A DNA stretch of 64,000 nt, from contig JAHCBC010000001.1 in NCBI GenBank assembly GCA_019634595.1, positions 558,001 through 622,000 on the forward strand. The letters are read 5' to 3'. A program made the position numbers and the translations under genes. The DNA is from Akkermansiaceae bacterium (GTDB lineage: Bacteria; Verrucomicrobiota; Verrucomicrobiia; Verrucomicrobiales; Akkermansiaceae). The notes under the pieces were generated by a model that saw only the letters and a list, made by a program, of their open reading frames with translations, had not been told where the DNA came from and did not search any database. Shown in pieces: positions 34,070-44,449 of this stretch (its first letter is position 1; every line of letters begins with the position of its first letter).

Positions 34070-34711
34070 TCACCGCCGGTCCAGAATCCCCCTGCGCTGG
34101 GCTTCGGCGATGGCTTCCACCCGGGCGGTGACGCCCAGCTTGCCATAGATCCTCCGCAGGTGCTGCTTCGCACCGTCCTCGCTGAATCCCAGCAAGTCGG
34201 CGATCTCCTTGTTGCGGAGGCCCTTGGCGACCAGGTCGAGGACTTCCACTTCCCTCCGGGAAAGCTCCGGCAGTTTCGCCCGCTCCGCGACCAGATGGGC
34301 GACATTGGCGGGCATCCAGCGGTCTCCCCGGTGGACGGCATGGATCGCCTCGGCCAGCACGGGCAGCTCCGCTTCCTTCAGCAGGTAGCCGCGGGCACCG
34401 GCCTTGAAGGCGAGGTGGACATCCTCCTCCCGCCCGAAGCTGGTGAGGATGATCACCCGGGCCTCCGGAAATTCGGCGAGGAGTTCCTTCATCGCGCCGA
34501 TGCCGTCGAGCTTAGGCATCTGGAGATCCATCAGCACCACGTCCGGACGGTGTTCCCGGTAAAGGTCCAGCACCGCCTTTCCATCGCGGGCGCTGGCGAC
34601 CACCTGGAACTCCTTCCTCAGCTTGAGCAGCGCCGTCAGTCCCATGATGACGATGTAGTGGTCATCGGCGATGAGCAGGCGGATGCGTGACGGATCGGCT
34701 TTCATGGTCAT
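34070..34711 (-). CDS. NarL/FixJ-type response regulator
   Basis: The 213-residue protein has a receiver domain with acidic residues in LLIADDHY, the phospho-acceptor Asp in DVVLMDLQMPKLDG and the Lys in GYLLKEAE. A LuxR-type HTH follows (LSRREVEVLDLVAKGLRNKEIADLLGFSEDGAKQHLRRIYGKLGV). It is the partner of the histidine kinase immediately upstream, whose stop overlaps its start as ATGA. It is likely to regulate transcription in the same neighbourhood. A palindrome at 36837-36850 is a candidate site. Confidence 0.93.
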   Translation of the reverse strand: MTMKADPSRIRLLIADDHYIVIMGLTALLKLRKEFQVVASARDGKAVLDLYREHRPDVVLMDLQMPKLDGIGAMKELLAEFPEARVIILTSFGREEDVHLAFKAGARGYLLKEAELPVLAEAIHAVHRGDRWMPANVAHLVAERAKLPELSRREVEVLDLVAKGLRNKEIADLLGFSEDGAKQHLRRIYGKLGVTARVEAIAEAQRRGILDRR

Positions 34712-36801
34712 GCGGCGTCACAGGGAACCTGTGCGGTGAGGATGGTGCCCTTTTCCGAGCTGGTGATGTCAAGGCTGCCGCCCAGCCGGATCAACCGCTC
34801 GGAAAGGGAACTCAGCCCGAAATGCCCCTGGTCCGGACCGGGGGCGGTGGAGGGGTCGAAACCGCGGCCATCATCGGCAACGGACAGCCGCATCTGGCCG
34901 TCCGCCGCTTCCATCCGCACATGGATGTGGCGCGGCTGGCCATGGTGCAGCGCGTTGTTGATCGCCTCCTGCCCCACCCGGAACAAGTGGGTGCGCATCC
35001 GTTCCGGCAGCGGATCGATCCCACCGTCGGCCTCCTCCACCGTGACCTCGCAGACGCCGGATTGGTTGATCTCTTCCGCGATTTTCCGCAGGGCGGAGGG
35101 CAGATCCCGGTCCTCCATCACGCTGGGGTTCAGATCCCACACCGCCCGCCGTAGGTCCTCGCGGCTGCGCGCGAGCAGGCGCTTGGCGAGCGTGAAATGG
35201 CCCGTGGTTCCGGACTCCCCGGCGGACAGCGCCCCGGCCACTTCCAGTTGCATCGCCGCGCCGGAAAGCGATTGGGAGAGGGTGTCATGGAGATCGGAGG
35301 CGAGGCGGCTGCGTTCCGCCGCCAGCAGTTCCGCGTCATGGCGGGAGCGGATTTCCTGGAGCAGCAGCTCGCTCCGCCTGCTGACCTGCCTCCTCAAAGC
35401 CAGCGACCAGAGGATGGAAATTCCCAGGATGACGAACAGCGTGGCCAGCACCATCAGCAGACGCCCGGTGGTCCACCATGGTCCGGCGTGGATGATCCGG
35501 ATGGCGTCCGCATCCGGCAGCAGCAGCTCGAAGCTGTTGGGAACGGAGCGGGAGCGGACCGGTTGCTCCGTGAACAGCATCCGGCACACACCATGGAGCC
35601 GCACGCGCGCCCCAGCCTCCAGATCAAGCGGCAGCGGCTCCGACACCGGCAGGATGGCCTGGAACTCCCGGCCGTCATCCGCCTCCATGATCAACAGGTG
35701 CAGTTTGTCCTCCCGCATCATCTGGCGGAAAGTGCCGTCGATCCGCAGCAACCGGCCGTCCAGATCCAGTGACTTCGCTTCACCGAGCAGCCGCCCCGGG
35801 GTGATCTCCAGCGGCGTGATGGAGTTCTCCGCCGTGGCCGGGGATTCATCGATCACCACGGCGTCCTCCATCACCACGCGGCTGTCCCGGCGGGTGGGGA
35901 AGCCCGCGATGTCCACCTCCTCGCCGGGGCGCAGCCCCAGATCCTCCCCGGTGGTGAGAAACATGGAACCTTCCGCATTTTCCACCACCACCTGGGTGTC
36001 CGGCCACGCCAGCGTCACCACTCCCTTGATCCGTTCCCGGCTGGCCTTCAGGTCATCGATGGTCAGTTGGAAAATTTCCGGCAGCGACCGCACGGGCAGG
36101 TCTTCCAGCCCGGATGCCGCCGCCCGGTCGATCCGGATGGAGGAGGGATCCGTGACGACGATAAAGGTGCCGAACGGCTGGTATTTCAACGTCCGCCACG
36201 AACGGCAGACACCCCGGACTGTCACCGCGGTATCGGGCCGCAGCTTCTCCTGGATCCCCTCGTCGAAGTGCGAGACCCAGATGGTCAGCCGCCGGTCCTG
36301 CGGTCCCAGGCCGAGGATCAGCCTCACCGGCTGGAGGCTGGCATCCGTATGGACGGTGCGGATGACTCCGGAAAGTTCGACATACTGGCAATCCTTCGAG
36401 CCGTCCGCGAGATCCGCCGCATCCACCTTCACCGGGGCAGGGAGGCCGACCATTTCCCCGGGGGTGATCCGGTCGGCGAGGATCCGCATGGAGGTGTTCG
36501 ACGGATCGATCCGCCCCGCCACTTCCACCATCTGTCCCTCGGCGATGGGGCCGACCTCTTTCCCGAAGATGATCGCCAGCGCGCCGGTCGCATCCTGCAG
36601 GATGAAATCGGGGTAGTTTTCGCCGCGGACCGACACGGCGACACCGCGGACGATGACCGCCGGATGCTCCGGCACCATCTGCTTCGGGATGGCCCGCAGC
36701 TCGGCGATGGTTGCCGGTGTCTGTGCCTGCGCTCCCGTGAAGAGAGCGGAGAGCACCATGCCGATCAGGGCGGGATGAAAGATGGATCGGCACTTCGGCA
36801 T
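34708..36801 (-). CDS. Sensor histidine kinase with OB-like repeats outside the membrane
   Basis: The 697-residue protein has a signal peptide (ending about residue 26), then about 420 residues outside the membrane. That part contains four OB-fold-like repeats (roughly residues 45-110, 140-225, 258-320 and 350-440), each with a beta-rich V-x-G-x-V segment. A TM helix lies at about 446-468. The kinase is of the HisKA_3/NarX class: phospho-acceptor His505 in ASDLHDTLS, N box VGQEAINNALHHG and G box DDGRGFD. Its stop overlaps the response regulator start. The ligand is unknown. It faces the exported cytochrome module divergently. Confidence 0.9.
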   Translation of the reverse strand: MPKCRSIFHPALIGMVLSALFTGAQAQTPATIAELRAIPKQMVPEHPAVIVRGVAVSVRGENYPDFILQDATGALAIIFGKEVGPIAEGQMVEVAGRIDPSNTSMRILADRITPGEMVGLPAPVKVDAADLADGSKDCQYVELSGVIRTVHTDASLQPVRLILGLGPQDRRLTIWVSHFDEGIQEKLRPDTAVTVRGVCRSWRTLKYQPFGTFIVVTDPSSIRIDRAAASGLEDLPVRSLPEIFQLTIDDLKASRERIKGVVTLAWPDTQVVVENAEGSMFLTTGEDLGLRPGEEVDIAGFPTRRDSRVVMEDAVVIDESPATAENSITPLEITPGRLLGEAKSLDLDGRLLRIDGTFRQMMREDKLHLLIMEADDGREFQAILPVSEPLPLDLEAGARVRLHGVCRMLFTEQPVRSRSVPNSFELLLPDADAIRIIHAGPWWTTGRLLMVLATLFVILGISILWSLALRRQVSRRSELLLQEIRSRHDAELLAAERSRLASDLHDTLSQSLSGAAMQLEVAGALSAGESGTTGHFTLAKRLLARSREDLRRAVWDLNPSVMEDRDLPSALRKIAEEINQSGVCEVTVEEADGGIDPLPERMRTHLFRVGQEAINNALHHGQPRHIHVRMEAADGQMRLSVADDGRGFDPSTAPGPDQGHFGLSSLSERLIRLGGSLDITSSEKGTILTAQVPCDAA

Positions 36802-36836
36802 GGGGATGATTACGCGGACGCGGGCTCAAATTCATC

Positions 36837-36850
36837 TACACCTCCGTGTA
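36837..36850. promoter_or_regulatory. Palindrome TACACCTCCGTGTA in a divergent promoter region
   Basis: TACAC and GTGTA flank a 4-base centre. It lies between the histidine kinase and the cytochrome-type gene, in a 141-base gap. It could bind the neighbouring NarL-type regulator, whose family uses heptamers like TACYYMT, though this sequence is not a full match. Confidence 0.3.
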
Positions 36851-36942
36851 CTTGAATCAGGAAGATAAATTTGGGACATTCGCAGGATAACCGAATCATT
36901 GCCGCCTTGAACCCCGGCTTGCGATGACGAAACCCGATCCCG

Positions 36943-39900
36943 ATGAGCAGGCATTTACCCATATCCCTGAAGTCACCTTTCCGGCAGCCTTTGCTGGGGC
37001 TGGGTTTGCTCATCGGCCTGCCCGTCACCATGTCCGCCGGGGAGGTATCTTTCAACCGGCAGATCCTTCCCATCCTTTCGGACAAGTGCTTCCACTGCCA
37101 CGGCCCTGACTCCTCCCACCGTGAGGCGGACCTCCGCCTGGATCTCCGCGAGGAGGCGATCAAGGACGCCATCGTCCCCGGCAAATCCGCCGACAGCGAG
37201 GCTCTCCTGCGCATCCTTTCCAAGGACCCGGACGAGGTGATGCCGCCGCCGAAGTCCCACCTCACGCTCACGCAGCAGGAGAAGGACCTGCTCAAGCAGT
37301 GGATCGACGAAGGGGCGGAATACCAGCCCCACTGGTCCTTCATCGCGCCTGCATCCGTGGTCGCCGTTCCGGCCGTCACTGACAAGAAGTGGCCGCGCAG
37401 TGACATCGACCGGTTTGTCCTCGCCCGTCTGGACGCGGAAAAAATGAAGCCTTCCCCGGAAGCCACGCGGGAGCGTTGGCTGCGCCGCGCCACCTTTGAT
37501 CTGACCGGCCTCCCGCCTTCCCAGCCGGAGATCGACGCTTTCCTTTCGGATACCTCGCCGGACGCCTATGGAAAGGTGGCGGACCGCCTGTTGGCATCGA
37601 CGCGCTTTGGGGAAAGGATGGCGGTGCCGTGGATGGATATCGCCCGCTACGCGGACTCCTTCGGCTACCAGGCGGACATCGAGATGCAGACCTGGCCGTG
37701 GCGTGACTGGCTGATCAAGGTGCTGAACGAGAACCTTCCCTGGGACCAGTTCATCACCCAGCAGCTCGCGGGTGATCTGCTGCCGGACGCCACGCATGAC
37801 CAGAAGCTGGCCACTGCCTTCAACCGCCTGCACCGCAAGACGAACGAAGGCGGCAGCATCCCGGAGGAAATGCGCCAGGATGGCATCAGCGATCGGGTCC
37901 ACACCGTGGGTACCGCGTTTCTCGGGCTGACCTTCGAGTGCTCCCGCTGCCACGACCATAAGTATGACCCGATCCTGGCGAAGGACTACTACTCGCTCGC
38001 CGCGTTCTTCAACAGCATCGACGAGCACGGGATGATCCAGGGCGGTGAGAACCGCGGACTGACTCTCCCTCAGCCCGCGCTGATGCTGCCCACACCGGAA
38101 CAGAAAAGCGCGATCGAGCGCACGACCACCGCAGTCACCACGGTAGGGAAGGATGTCGCCGGCATCCCCGCCGCGCATGAAGCGGATTTCCAAACATGGC
38201 TCGGCGGCAAGCGCGAACTGGTGGACGCGGATCTCGTCGCCCACTTCACGTTTGAGGAGATCAAGGACGGGCAGATCCCGAACGCGGCGGAAAAGCCCTT
38301 GCCTCCGCCCGCGGAAACGCAAGCTGCCTCCGATGCTGAGAAGCCCGCCGACAAGGCGGACCCCGCATCGCCGAAGAAGGCCAAGGCTCCGCCGCTGAAG
38401 ACCGCCCGGCCCGGTGCCAACAAACAGACTCCCGGCAAGCTGGGCCAAGGCATGCTCTGCACTGGGGACGATGCCATCGCCATGCAGGACTTCGGCATCA
38501 AGAAGTGCCATGATCCGCTCACCTTCTCCTTCTGGCTCAAGCCCGGCGAAAACTACCCGCGGGCGGTGGTCATCGCCAACACCACCTCCTTCGACGCCAA
38601 CTTCTGCGGCTACGAACTCCTTCTCGAAAACGGGCGGCTCCGCTGGCAGCTGATGCGTGAGTTCCCCGGCAATGTCATCTCCATCCAGTCCGATGAAGCG
38701 CTGCCTGTGGGCGAGTGGACGCATGTCGTCATCACCTATGATGGATCGAGCAAGGCCGCGGGCATGAGGATCGACCTCAACGGCAAGCCCGCCGCCACGA
38801 AGATCGTCCGTGACAACCTCAGCCGTGACTTCCGGACCTCTGGCACCATCAACTTCGGCGCGCGCGGACGTGACTTCGGCCTCCGCAACGGTGAACTGGA
38901 TGACATCCGCATCTACAAACGCCCCATCACGCCCATCGAGTCCGCCCAGATCTTCGATGGCTCGTCGCTCTCCGCCCTGCTGGCGAAACCGTCCCTCTCA
39001 TCCGAGGAAACCTCCGCGCTGCGAGAATACTACTTTTCCGCCATCCATCCGCAGGCACGGGACGGATTGAAGAAACTGCTGACCGCCCGCACCGCCTGGC
39101 GGGAGGTGATCGACGGGGTGAGGGAAATTTCCGTGATGAAAGAAACCGCCGAGCCGCGGCCCGCCCACATCCTGCTGCGTGGCGCTTATGACCAACCGGG
39201 CGAGAAAGTGGAGCGGGAGACCCCGGCATTCCTTCCGCCGTTCCCGGCGGACGCACCGCGCAACCGTCTGGGCTACGCGAAGTGGCTCACCATGCCGGAC
39301 CATCCGCTGACCTCCCGCGTGCTGGTGAACCGGTTGTGGCAGGAGTTTTTCGGCACTGGCATCGTCGCCACATCGGACAACTTCGGGCTGCAGGGCGCGC
39401 ATCCCACCCATCCGGAACTGCTGGACTGGCTGGCGCGCGACTTCATCAACAGCGGCTGGGACCACAAGCGGATGTGCCGGGAGATCGTGCTGAGCGCCAC
39501 CTACCGCCAGGACTCCAGGGCGGACGCCGCGCAGCGCGAAAGGGATCCGGACAACAGCCTGCTCGCCCGCGGACCGTCACGCCGTCTCACCGCGGAGATG
39601 CTGCGGGATTCCGCGCTCGCGCTCGGTGGCATCCTCCAGCCGCAGATCGGCGGACCGCCGGTGAAGCCCTACCAGGCCGAAGGCTCAATGTGGAAGACGC
39701 TGAACAATTTCCTTCCCGCCTATGAGGAGGACAAGGGGGCGGGTGTTCACCGCCGCTCGATGTACACCTTCTGGCGGCGCACCACCACGCCGCCGAACAT
39801 GATGGTGTTCGACGCGGCCACCCGCGACACCTGCTCCGCGAAGCGCCAGAGCACGAACACCCCGCTGCAACCGCTGGTCCTGCTCAATGACCCGCAGTTC

Positions 39901-40206
39901 GTGGAAGCCGCCCGCGCCCTCGGCGGACGCATGCTTAAGGAAGGCGGCGGCACGGATGAGGAGCGCGTGAAGTGGGCGTTCCGCGAAGTCATCGGCAGGC
40001 CCGCCAACGCGAAGGAAGTGCCGGTGTTGCTGGAGCTCTACAGGGGCCAGCGCGAGAGTTTCACCGCGGATCCGGAGGGAGCGGCCAAGCTCCTCACCAT
40101 CGGCCAGATCAAGCCGGACCCGGCCCTGCCACCCATCGAGGCCGCTGCCGCCGCCACCGTGGCCAGCGCCCTCTTCAACCTGGACGCCAGCATCACACTC
40201 CGATGA
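36943..40206 (+). CDS. Exported cytochrome c-like DUF1549/DUF1553 protein with LamG-like domain
   Basis: The 1087-residue protein starts with a hydrophobic signal. A planctomycete-type cytochrome c module ([26 protein letters not shown]-x2-C-H) follows. Then come DUF1549 (about 155-370, with [24 protein letters not shown]), a LamG/concanavalin-like domain (about 480-690) and DUF1553 (about 770-1040, with [24 protein letters not shown]). Such proteins are frequent in PVC bacteria and pair with DUF1501 proteins in glycan or polymer breakdown. The stop overlaps the downstream ATG as ATGA. Confidence 0.93.
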   Translation: MSRHLPISLKSPFRQPLLGLGLLIGLPVTMSAGEVSFNRQILPILSDKCFHCHGPDSSHREADLRLDLREEAIKDAIVPGKSADSEALLRILSKDPDEVMPPPKSHLTLTQQEKDLLKQWIDEGAEYQPHWSFIAPASVVAVPAVTDKKWPRSDIDRFVLARLDAEKMKPSPEATRERWLRRATFDLTGLPPSQPEIDAFLSDTSPDAYGKVADRLLASTRFGERMAVPWMDIARYADSFGYQADIEMQTWPWRDWLIKVLNENLPWDQFITQQLAGDLLPDATHDQKLATAFNRLHRKTNEGGSIPEEMRQDGISDRVHTVGTAFLGLTFECSRCHDHKYDPILAKDYYSLAAFFNSIDEHGMIQGGENRGLTLPQPALMLPTPEQKSAIERTTTAVTTVGKDVAGIPAAHEADFQTWLGGKRELVDADLVAHFTFEEIKDGQIPNAAEKPLPPPAETQAASDAEKPADKADPASPKKAKAPPLKTARPGANKQTPGKLGQGMLCTGDDAIAMQDFGIKKCHDPLTFSFWLKPGENYPRAVVIANTTSFDANFCGYELLLENGRLRWQLMREFPGNVISIQSDEALPVGEWTHVVITYDGSSKAAGMRIDLNGKPAATKIVRDNLSRDFRTSGTINFGARGRDFGLRNGELDDIRIYKRPITPIESAQIFDGSSLSALLAKPSLSSEETSALREYYFSAIHPQARDGLKKLLTARTAWREVIDGVREISVMKETAEPRPAHILLRGAYDQPGEKVERETPAFLPPFPADAPRNRLGYAKWLTMPDHPLTSRVLVNRLWQEFFGTGIVATSDNFGLQGAHPTHPELLDWLARDFINSGWDHKRMCREIVLSATYRQDSRADAAQRERDPDNSLLARGPSRRLTAEMLRDSALALGGILQPQIGGPPVKPYQAEGSMWKTLNNFLPAYEEDKGAGVHRRSMYTFWRRTTTPPNMMVFDAATRDTCSAKRQSTNTPLQPLVLLNDPQFVEAARALGGRMLKEGGGTDEERVKWAFREVIGRPANAKEVPVLLELYRGQRESFTADPEGAAKLLTIGQIKPDPALPPIEAAAAATVASALFNLDASITLR

Positions 40207-41675
40207 GCCATCTCCATCCACTCGCCGTCACGCGCCGCCACTTCCTCTCCCGCATGGGGCAGGGCATCGGCGGGGCCGCGCTCGCCTCGCTGCTCAACCG
40301 GGATGCCTTCGGTGCCGCGGCCACAGCTCCCGCCTTCCCGAACTTCGCGCCGAAGGCGAAGCGGATCATCTACCTCTTCATGTCCGGCGGGCCGTCCCAC
40401 CTGGACCTCTTCGACTACAAGCCGAAGCTGCGTGACCTGCACGGCAAGGATCTGCCGCCGGAGGTGCGCGGCGCGCAGCGGCTCACCGGCATGAGCGCGA
40501 ACCAGGCGAGCTTCCCGCTGGCCGGATCGAAGTTCGACTTCCAGCAACACGGCCAGAGCGGTGCCTGGGTCAGCTCCCTGCTGCCGCACACGGCAAAGGT
40601 GGTGGATGATCTCTGCTTCGTGAAAAGCCTGTGGACGGAGGCGATCAACCACGACCCGGCGATGACCTTTTTCCAGACCGGCTCCCAGATCGCCGGGCGT
40701 CCCAGCCTCGGAGCGTGGGTCAGCTACGGCCTCGGCTCGATGAATGACAACCTGCCGGGCTTCGTGGTGCTCACCACCAAGAAGCCGACCGACCAACCGC
40801 TGTATGCGCGGCTGTGGGGGAATGGCTTCCTCGACTCCCGCTACCAGGGGGTGCGCTTTTCCTCCGGCAAAGATCCCGTCTTCTACCTCTCCAACCCGGA
40901 CGGCGTCTGCCAGAGCGGGCGGCGTGCCCTGCTCGACAAGCTGGGCGAACTGAACCGGCAGCAGTTCGAGGCGGAGCTGGACCCGGAGATCGAGACACGC
41001 ATTTCCCAATACGAGATGGCCTACCGCATGCAGAGCAGCGTGCCGGAGGTCAGCGACACTTCGAAGGAACCGCAATCAACCAAGGATCTCTACGGTCCGG
41101 ATGTGGACAAGCCCGGCACCTTCGCGGCGAACTGCCTGCAGGCACGCCGTCTGGCGGAACGCGGGGTGAGGTTCATCCAGCTCTACCACCCCGGCTGGGA
41201 TCACCACGGCGGGCTGCCGGGTGGCATCACCAAGCTCACCGCCGAAACGGACCAGGGCTGCGCCGCGCTCATCACGGACCTGAAGCAACGCGGCATGCTG
41301 GATGACACGCTGGTGGTGTGGGGCGGGGAGTTCGGCCGAACCAGCTATTCACAAGGCAAGATTTCCAAGGACAACTACGGCCGGGACCACCATCCGCGCT
41401 GCTTCACCGGCTGGATGGCCGGGGGCGGGGTGAAGCCGGGCATGACCTACGGTGCGACGGACGACTACGGCTACAACATCGCCGATGCGGACGGGAACAA
41501 GCTCGAGCCGAGCAAGGACCACTTCACACCTGGCGCGGTCCACGTGCACGACTGGCACGCCACGATCCTGCACCTGATGGGGGTCGATCACACCAAGCTG
41601 ACCACCATCTTCCAGGGCCGCCGCTTCCGCCTGACGGACGTCCACGGCCATGTCATCAAGGACATCCTCGCCTGA
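40203..41675 (+). CDS. Tat-exported DUF1501 family protein
   Basis: The 490-residue protein begins [21 protein letters not shown], a twin-arginine signal. The alkaline-phosphatase/sulfatase-like DUF1501 core has FMSGGPSHLDLFDYKP, HDPAMTFFQTGSQIAGRPSLGAWVSYGLG and WGGEFGRTSYSQG with HHPRCFTGWMAGGG. It is the standard partner of the DUF1549/DUF1553 protein, with which it overlaps by four bases. The family resembles metal-dependent hydrolases of sulfate/phosphate esters, but the real substrate is unknown. Confidence 0.93.
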   Translation: MSHLHPLAVTRRHFLSRMGQGIGGAALASLLNRDAFGAAATAPAFPNFAPKAKRIIYLFMSGGPSHLDLFDYKPKLRDLHGKDLPPEVRGAQRLTGMSANQASFPLAGSKFDFQQHGQSGAWVSSLLPHTAKVVDDLCFVKSLWTEAINHDPAMTFFQTGSQIAGRPSLGAWVSYGLGSMNDNLPGFVVLTTKKPTDQPLYARLWGNGFLDSRYQGVRFSSGKDPVFYLSNPDGVCQSGRRALLDKLGELNRQQFEAELDPEIETRISQYEMAYRMQSSVPEVSDTSKEPQSTKDLYGPDVDKPGTFAANCLQARRLAERGVRFIQLYHPGWDHHGGLPGGITKLTAETDQGCAALITDLKQRGMLDDTLVVWGGEFGRTSYSQGKISKDNYGRDHHPRCFTGWMAGGGVKPGMTYGATDDYGYNIADADGNKLEPSKDHFTPGAVHVHDWHATILHLMGVDHTKLTTIFQGRRFRLTDVHGHVIKDILA

Positions 41676-41713
41676 CCCTGGCCTCTCCATTCTCCAATCG
41701 CATACTTAGATAA

Positions 41714-43558
41714 ATGAAGTTCCTATTACCCTTATACGCCACCGCCATTCTCCCGCTCCAAGCCGCCACTTTCCTCGTCGAGGCGGAGCAATTTTCAGAC
41801 AAAGGCGGGTGGGGGATCGACACCCAGTTCATCGAGTCCATGGGATCGCCTTATCTTATCGCCCATGGGCTGGGCAAACCCGTCGCGGATGCCACCACGG
41901 AGGTGACCGTGCCGGAGGCCGGTGAATACCGCGTGTGGGTCCGCACCGTTGATTGGACGGCACGGCTCGGCCAGAAGCCCGGAGCGGGCACCTTCCAGGT
42001 TTCCATCGACGGCAAGCCGCTGGTTGCCGAGCTGGGCAAGGACGACAAGAAGTGGACCTGGCAACCCGCCGGGAAAGTCAGCCTGAAGCAGGGCAAGGCG
42101 AAACTCGCCCTCAAGGATCTCTCCGGCTTCGACGGTCGGGCCGATGCCGTTCTTTTCAGCAGCGACGGAGCATTCACGCCTCCTGCGGATGCCACCTTCG
42201 AGGAACGCACCACTTGGAAGATCCCCGGTGTGCCCGCCGCGATGGAAGATGCGGGGAACTTCGACCTCGTCGTGGTCGGTGGCGGCTATGGCGGCATCGC
42301 CACCGCCATCTCCTCGGCCCGCATGGGCCTGAAGGTCGCGCTGATCCAGAACCGTGAGGTTCTCGGCGGCAACGGTTCCTCCGAGATCCGCGTGTGGGCG
42401 AAGGGCTACTACCCGGAAAGCGAGTATCCGCTGGCGGACATCGTGAAGGAATTCGAGGACAAGGCGATCGCTTCTCCCGCTCCCGCCAAGGAGTTCGGTG
42501 ACGACCTGAAGGAAAAGGTCGTGCGCGCTGAGAAGAACATCACCCTGTTCCTTTCCCACCACGCCTACGGAGTGGAGATGAAGGACGGCAAGCTGTCCGC
42601 AGTGAAGATGGTGGACATCGGCGCCGGGAAGCTCAAGCGGGTCACCGGCCGCCTGTTCTCCGACTGCACGGGCCACGGCTTCATCGGACTGTGGGCCGGC
42701 GCGGACCACACTGAAACCGAAAAGGGCCGCATGGGCATGAGCAACATGTGGATCTGGCAGAACCGGAAGGAGCCGGTGGCTTTCGAAGAGAAGCCATGGA
42801 TGCTCAAGTTCACCTCCGGGCAGTTCCCATACCCGCGCGTGCGTGACGGCTTCGGCCATGCCGAGTGGTTCTGGGAGAGCGGCTATGACGCCCATCCCAT
42901 CAAGGACTTGGAGACGACCCGGGATCTCAACCTGTTCGCGACCTACAGTTCCTGGAACTCGATCAAGAACCACGGTGCCTACGCGGAGCGCGACAAGAAC
43001 AAGCACCAGAACGCCGAACTCACGTGGCTGGCCTACATCGGTGGCCCGCGGGAAACCCTCCAGTTGCTCGGTGACGTGGTGATGAGCGGGAAGGACATCA
43101 TCGGCAAGACGGAGTTCAACGATGCGACCCTCCTGACCACTTGGCCCATCGACCTCCATTACCCGCTTGAGAAATACAAGAACACCATCCCCGGCCGGCC
43201 GTTCATCGCCCGTGCGGAGCAGGGGAAAGGCCTCAACAAATACGTCGGCTACCCGATCCCATACCGCATCCTCTACTCGCGCAATGTTCCGAATCTCTTC
43301 ATGTCGGGGCGTAACATCAGTGTGAACCGGGATGCGCTCGGCAGCATCCGTGTCATGAAGACCATCGGCATGATGGGGGTCACCGTTGGCCGGGCCGCCG
43401 CACTGGCCACCGCCCGTGACTGCATGCCGCGGGACATCTACGCCAAGCACCTTGATGAAGCGAAGGCACTCTGGAAACAACCTGGATCCGCACGCTACGA
43501 GAACGTCGGGGAGATGATGAAATCCATCCCGGACAAGGCGGGATCACCTTCCTTGTAA
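41714..43558 (+). CDS. Exported FAD-dependent oxidoreductase with N-terminal CBM-like domain
   Basis: The 614-residue protein has a signal peptide, then a beta-sandwich CBM-like part (about residues 18-160: FLVEAEQFSDKGGWGIDTQF ... RVWVRTVDW). A FAD-dependent enzyme follows, with DLVVVGGGYGGIATAISSARMG and GRNISVNRDALGSIRVMKTIGMMG. It resembles the FAD-dependent group often labelled xanthan-lyase-like in PVC bacteria. It starts 38 bases after the DUF1501 gene and may share a transcript. It probably acts on sugars outside the inner membrane, though the substrate is unknown. Confidence 0.88.
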   Translation: MKFLLPLYATAILPLQAATFLVEAEQFSDKGGWGIDTQFIESMGSPYLIAHGLGKPVADATTEVTVPEAGEYRVWVRTVDWTARLGQKPGAGTFQVSIDGKPLVAELGKDDKKWTWQPAGKVSLKQGKAKLALKDLSGFDGRADAVLFSSDGAFTPPADATFEERTTWKIPGVPAAMEDAGNFDLVVVGGGYGGIATAISSARMGLKVALIQNREVLGGNGSSEIRVWAKGYYPESEYPLADIVKEFEDKAIASPAPAKEFGDDLKEKVVRAEKNITLFLSHHAYGVEMKDGKLSAVKMVDIGAGKLKRVTGRLFSDCTGHGFIGLWAGADHTETEKGRMGMSNMWIWQNRKEPVAFEEKPWMLKFTSGQFPYPRVRDGFGHAEWFWESGYDAHPIKDLETTRDLNLFATYSSWNSIKNHGAYAERDKNKHQNAELTWLAYIGGPRETLQLLGDVVMSGKDIIGKTEFNDATLLTTWPIDLHYPLEKYKNTIPGRPFIARAEQGKGLNKYVGYPIPYRILYSRNVPNLFMSGRNISVNRDALGSIRVMKTIGMMGVTVGRAAALATARDCMPRDIYAKHLDEAKALWKQPGSARYENVGEMMKSIPDKAGSPSL

Positions 43559-43570
43559 GCCACTTCCATC

Positions 43571-43601
43571 GCCGGGATAGCCTTGCTCGGGCTATCCCGG
43601 C
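43571..43601. terminator. Strong 12-bp hairpin after the FAD gene
   Basis: GCCGGGATAGCC (43571-43582) and GGCTATCCCGGC (43590-43601) form a perfect stem with loop TTGCTCG. The tail is TTCGTTCTC rather than a U run. It may terminate the cytochrome block or be a palindromic repeat. Confidence 0.6.
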
Positions 43602-43629
43602 TTCGTTCTCAATTTGTAGATTTTCCAAC

Positions 43630-44442
43630 ATGTGTCAGAATTTGATCCACCTCCCCCTCGCTGCATTTCTGGTCTCCCTTCCCGCTGCAAATGCGGCGGT
43701 AGCGATCAGCACGGATTTCAGCACCGACCTCAGCGGAGTCACCCTGAGCGGTGGCACCAATGCGACGGCTGATTATTCAACGGCAGGCCCGGGAGGATCC
43801 CGGGCACTCGCTTTCACTGACACCGGGAGCGGCCAGGCGCAGGCCCAGTTCGCCGGAGCCACGGGTGCTTTCAATACGGCATCCGCCGGCCAGTCCGAAC
43901 TCCAGATCAGGTATGACTTCGCGGTCACGGCCATGACAGCGGATGTGAATGCCGCAGGCGTTCCCAGGATCATCTTCGGGCCTGCCGGCAACGCCCTTAC
44001 CGTCGCCTTCGGACGGTCTGGTCCGTCGGCGGATAGCCAGTTCGTCCTTTATGCCATCCGGGGCAACGGGATCGGACCGGTGAATGTTGATCCCGTCCCC
44101 GGCAACATGCTCTTCCACAGCTTCGGGGATTATTCGACCACTGCGGCGAACAACAACTCGGGTGGCTACGTCACCATCAACATCTCCCTTCTCCATGGCG
44201 GAACGAGCATCAGTGTGTCCGCGACCCAAGGAGGGAACACGCTCTTTGACGGGGTGCTCGGAGGCTTCACCGCCCACGCGATGACGGAGAGCAACCTCAA
44301 CTTCCGTCTGGCAACGAGCACGACTTTCCAATCCACGACCTATCTCGACAATCTCCTGATCCAGACGGTCCCGGAGCCATCGTCCGCGATCCTCGCCGCA
44401 GGAGTGGGGTTTCTCACCACCCTCCGCAGGCGGCGGGCATAG
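43630..44442 (+). CDS. PEP-CTERM sorting-signal protein
   Basis: The 270-residue protein has a signal peptide (MCQNLIHLPLAAFLVSLPAANA), then a Ser/Thr/Gly/Asn-rich beta region with no Cys after the signal. The end is VPEPSSAILAAGVGFLTTLRRRRA: a P-E-P motif, a hydrophobic helix and a basic tail. This is the PEP-CTERM signal recognised by exosortase. The protein is expected at the cell surface. The exosortase itself is not in this window. The body is not recognised beyond a generic secreted beta fold. Confidence 0.9.
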   Translation: MCQNLIHLPLAAFLVSLPAANAAVAISTDFSTDLSGVTLSGGTNATADYSTAGPGGSRALAFTDTGSGQAQAQFAGATGAFNTASAGQSELQIRYDFAVTAMTADVNAAGVPRIIFGPAGNALTVAFGRSGPSADSQFVLYAIRGNGIGPVNVDPVPGNMLFHSFGDYSTTAANNNSGGYVTINISLLHGGTSISVSATQGGNTLFDGVLGGFTAHAMTESNLNFRLATSTTFQSTTYLDNLLIQTVPEPSSAILAAGVGFLTTLRRRRA

Positions 44443-44449
44443 GGGAAAC

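Noticed and set aside
39972..40202. N-terminal extension of the DUF1501 gene
   Set aside because: It is an out-of-frame reading of the upstream gene's 3' end. The ATG at 40203 begins the twin-arginine signal.
37000..43558. Polysaccharide utilisation locus of the SusC/SusD type
   Set aside because: There is no TonB-dependent receptor, SusD-like protein or glycoside hydrolase in or beside the block.
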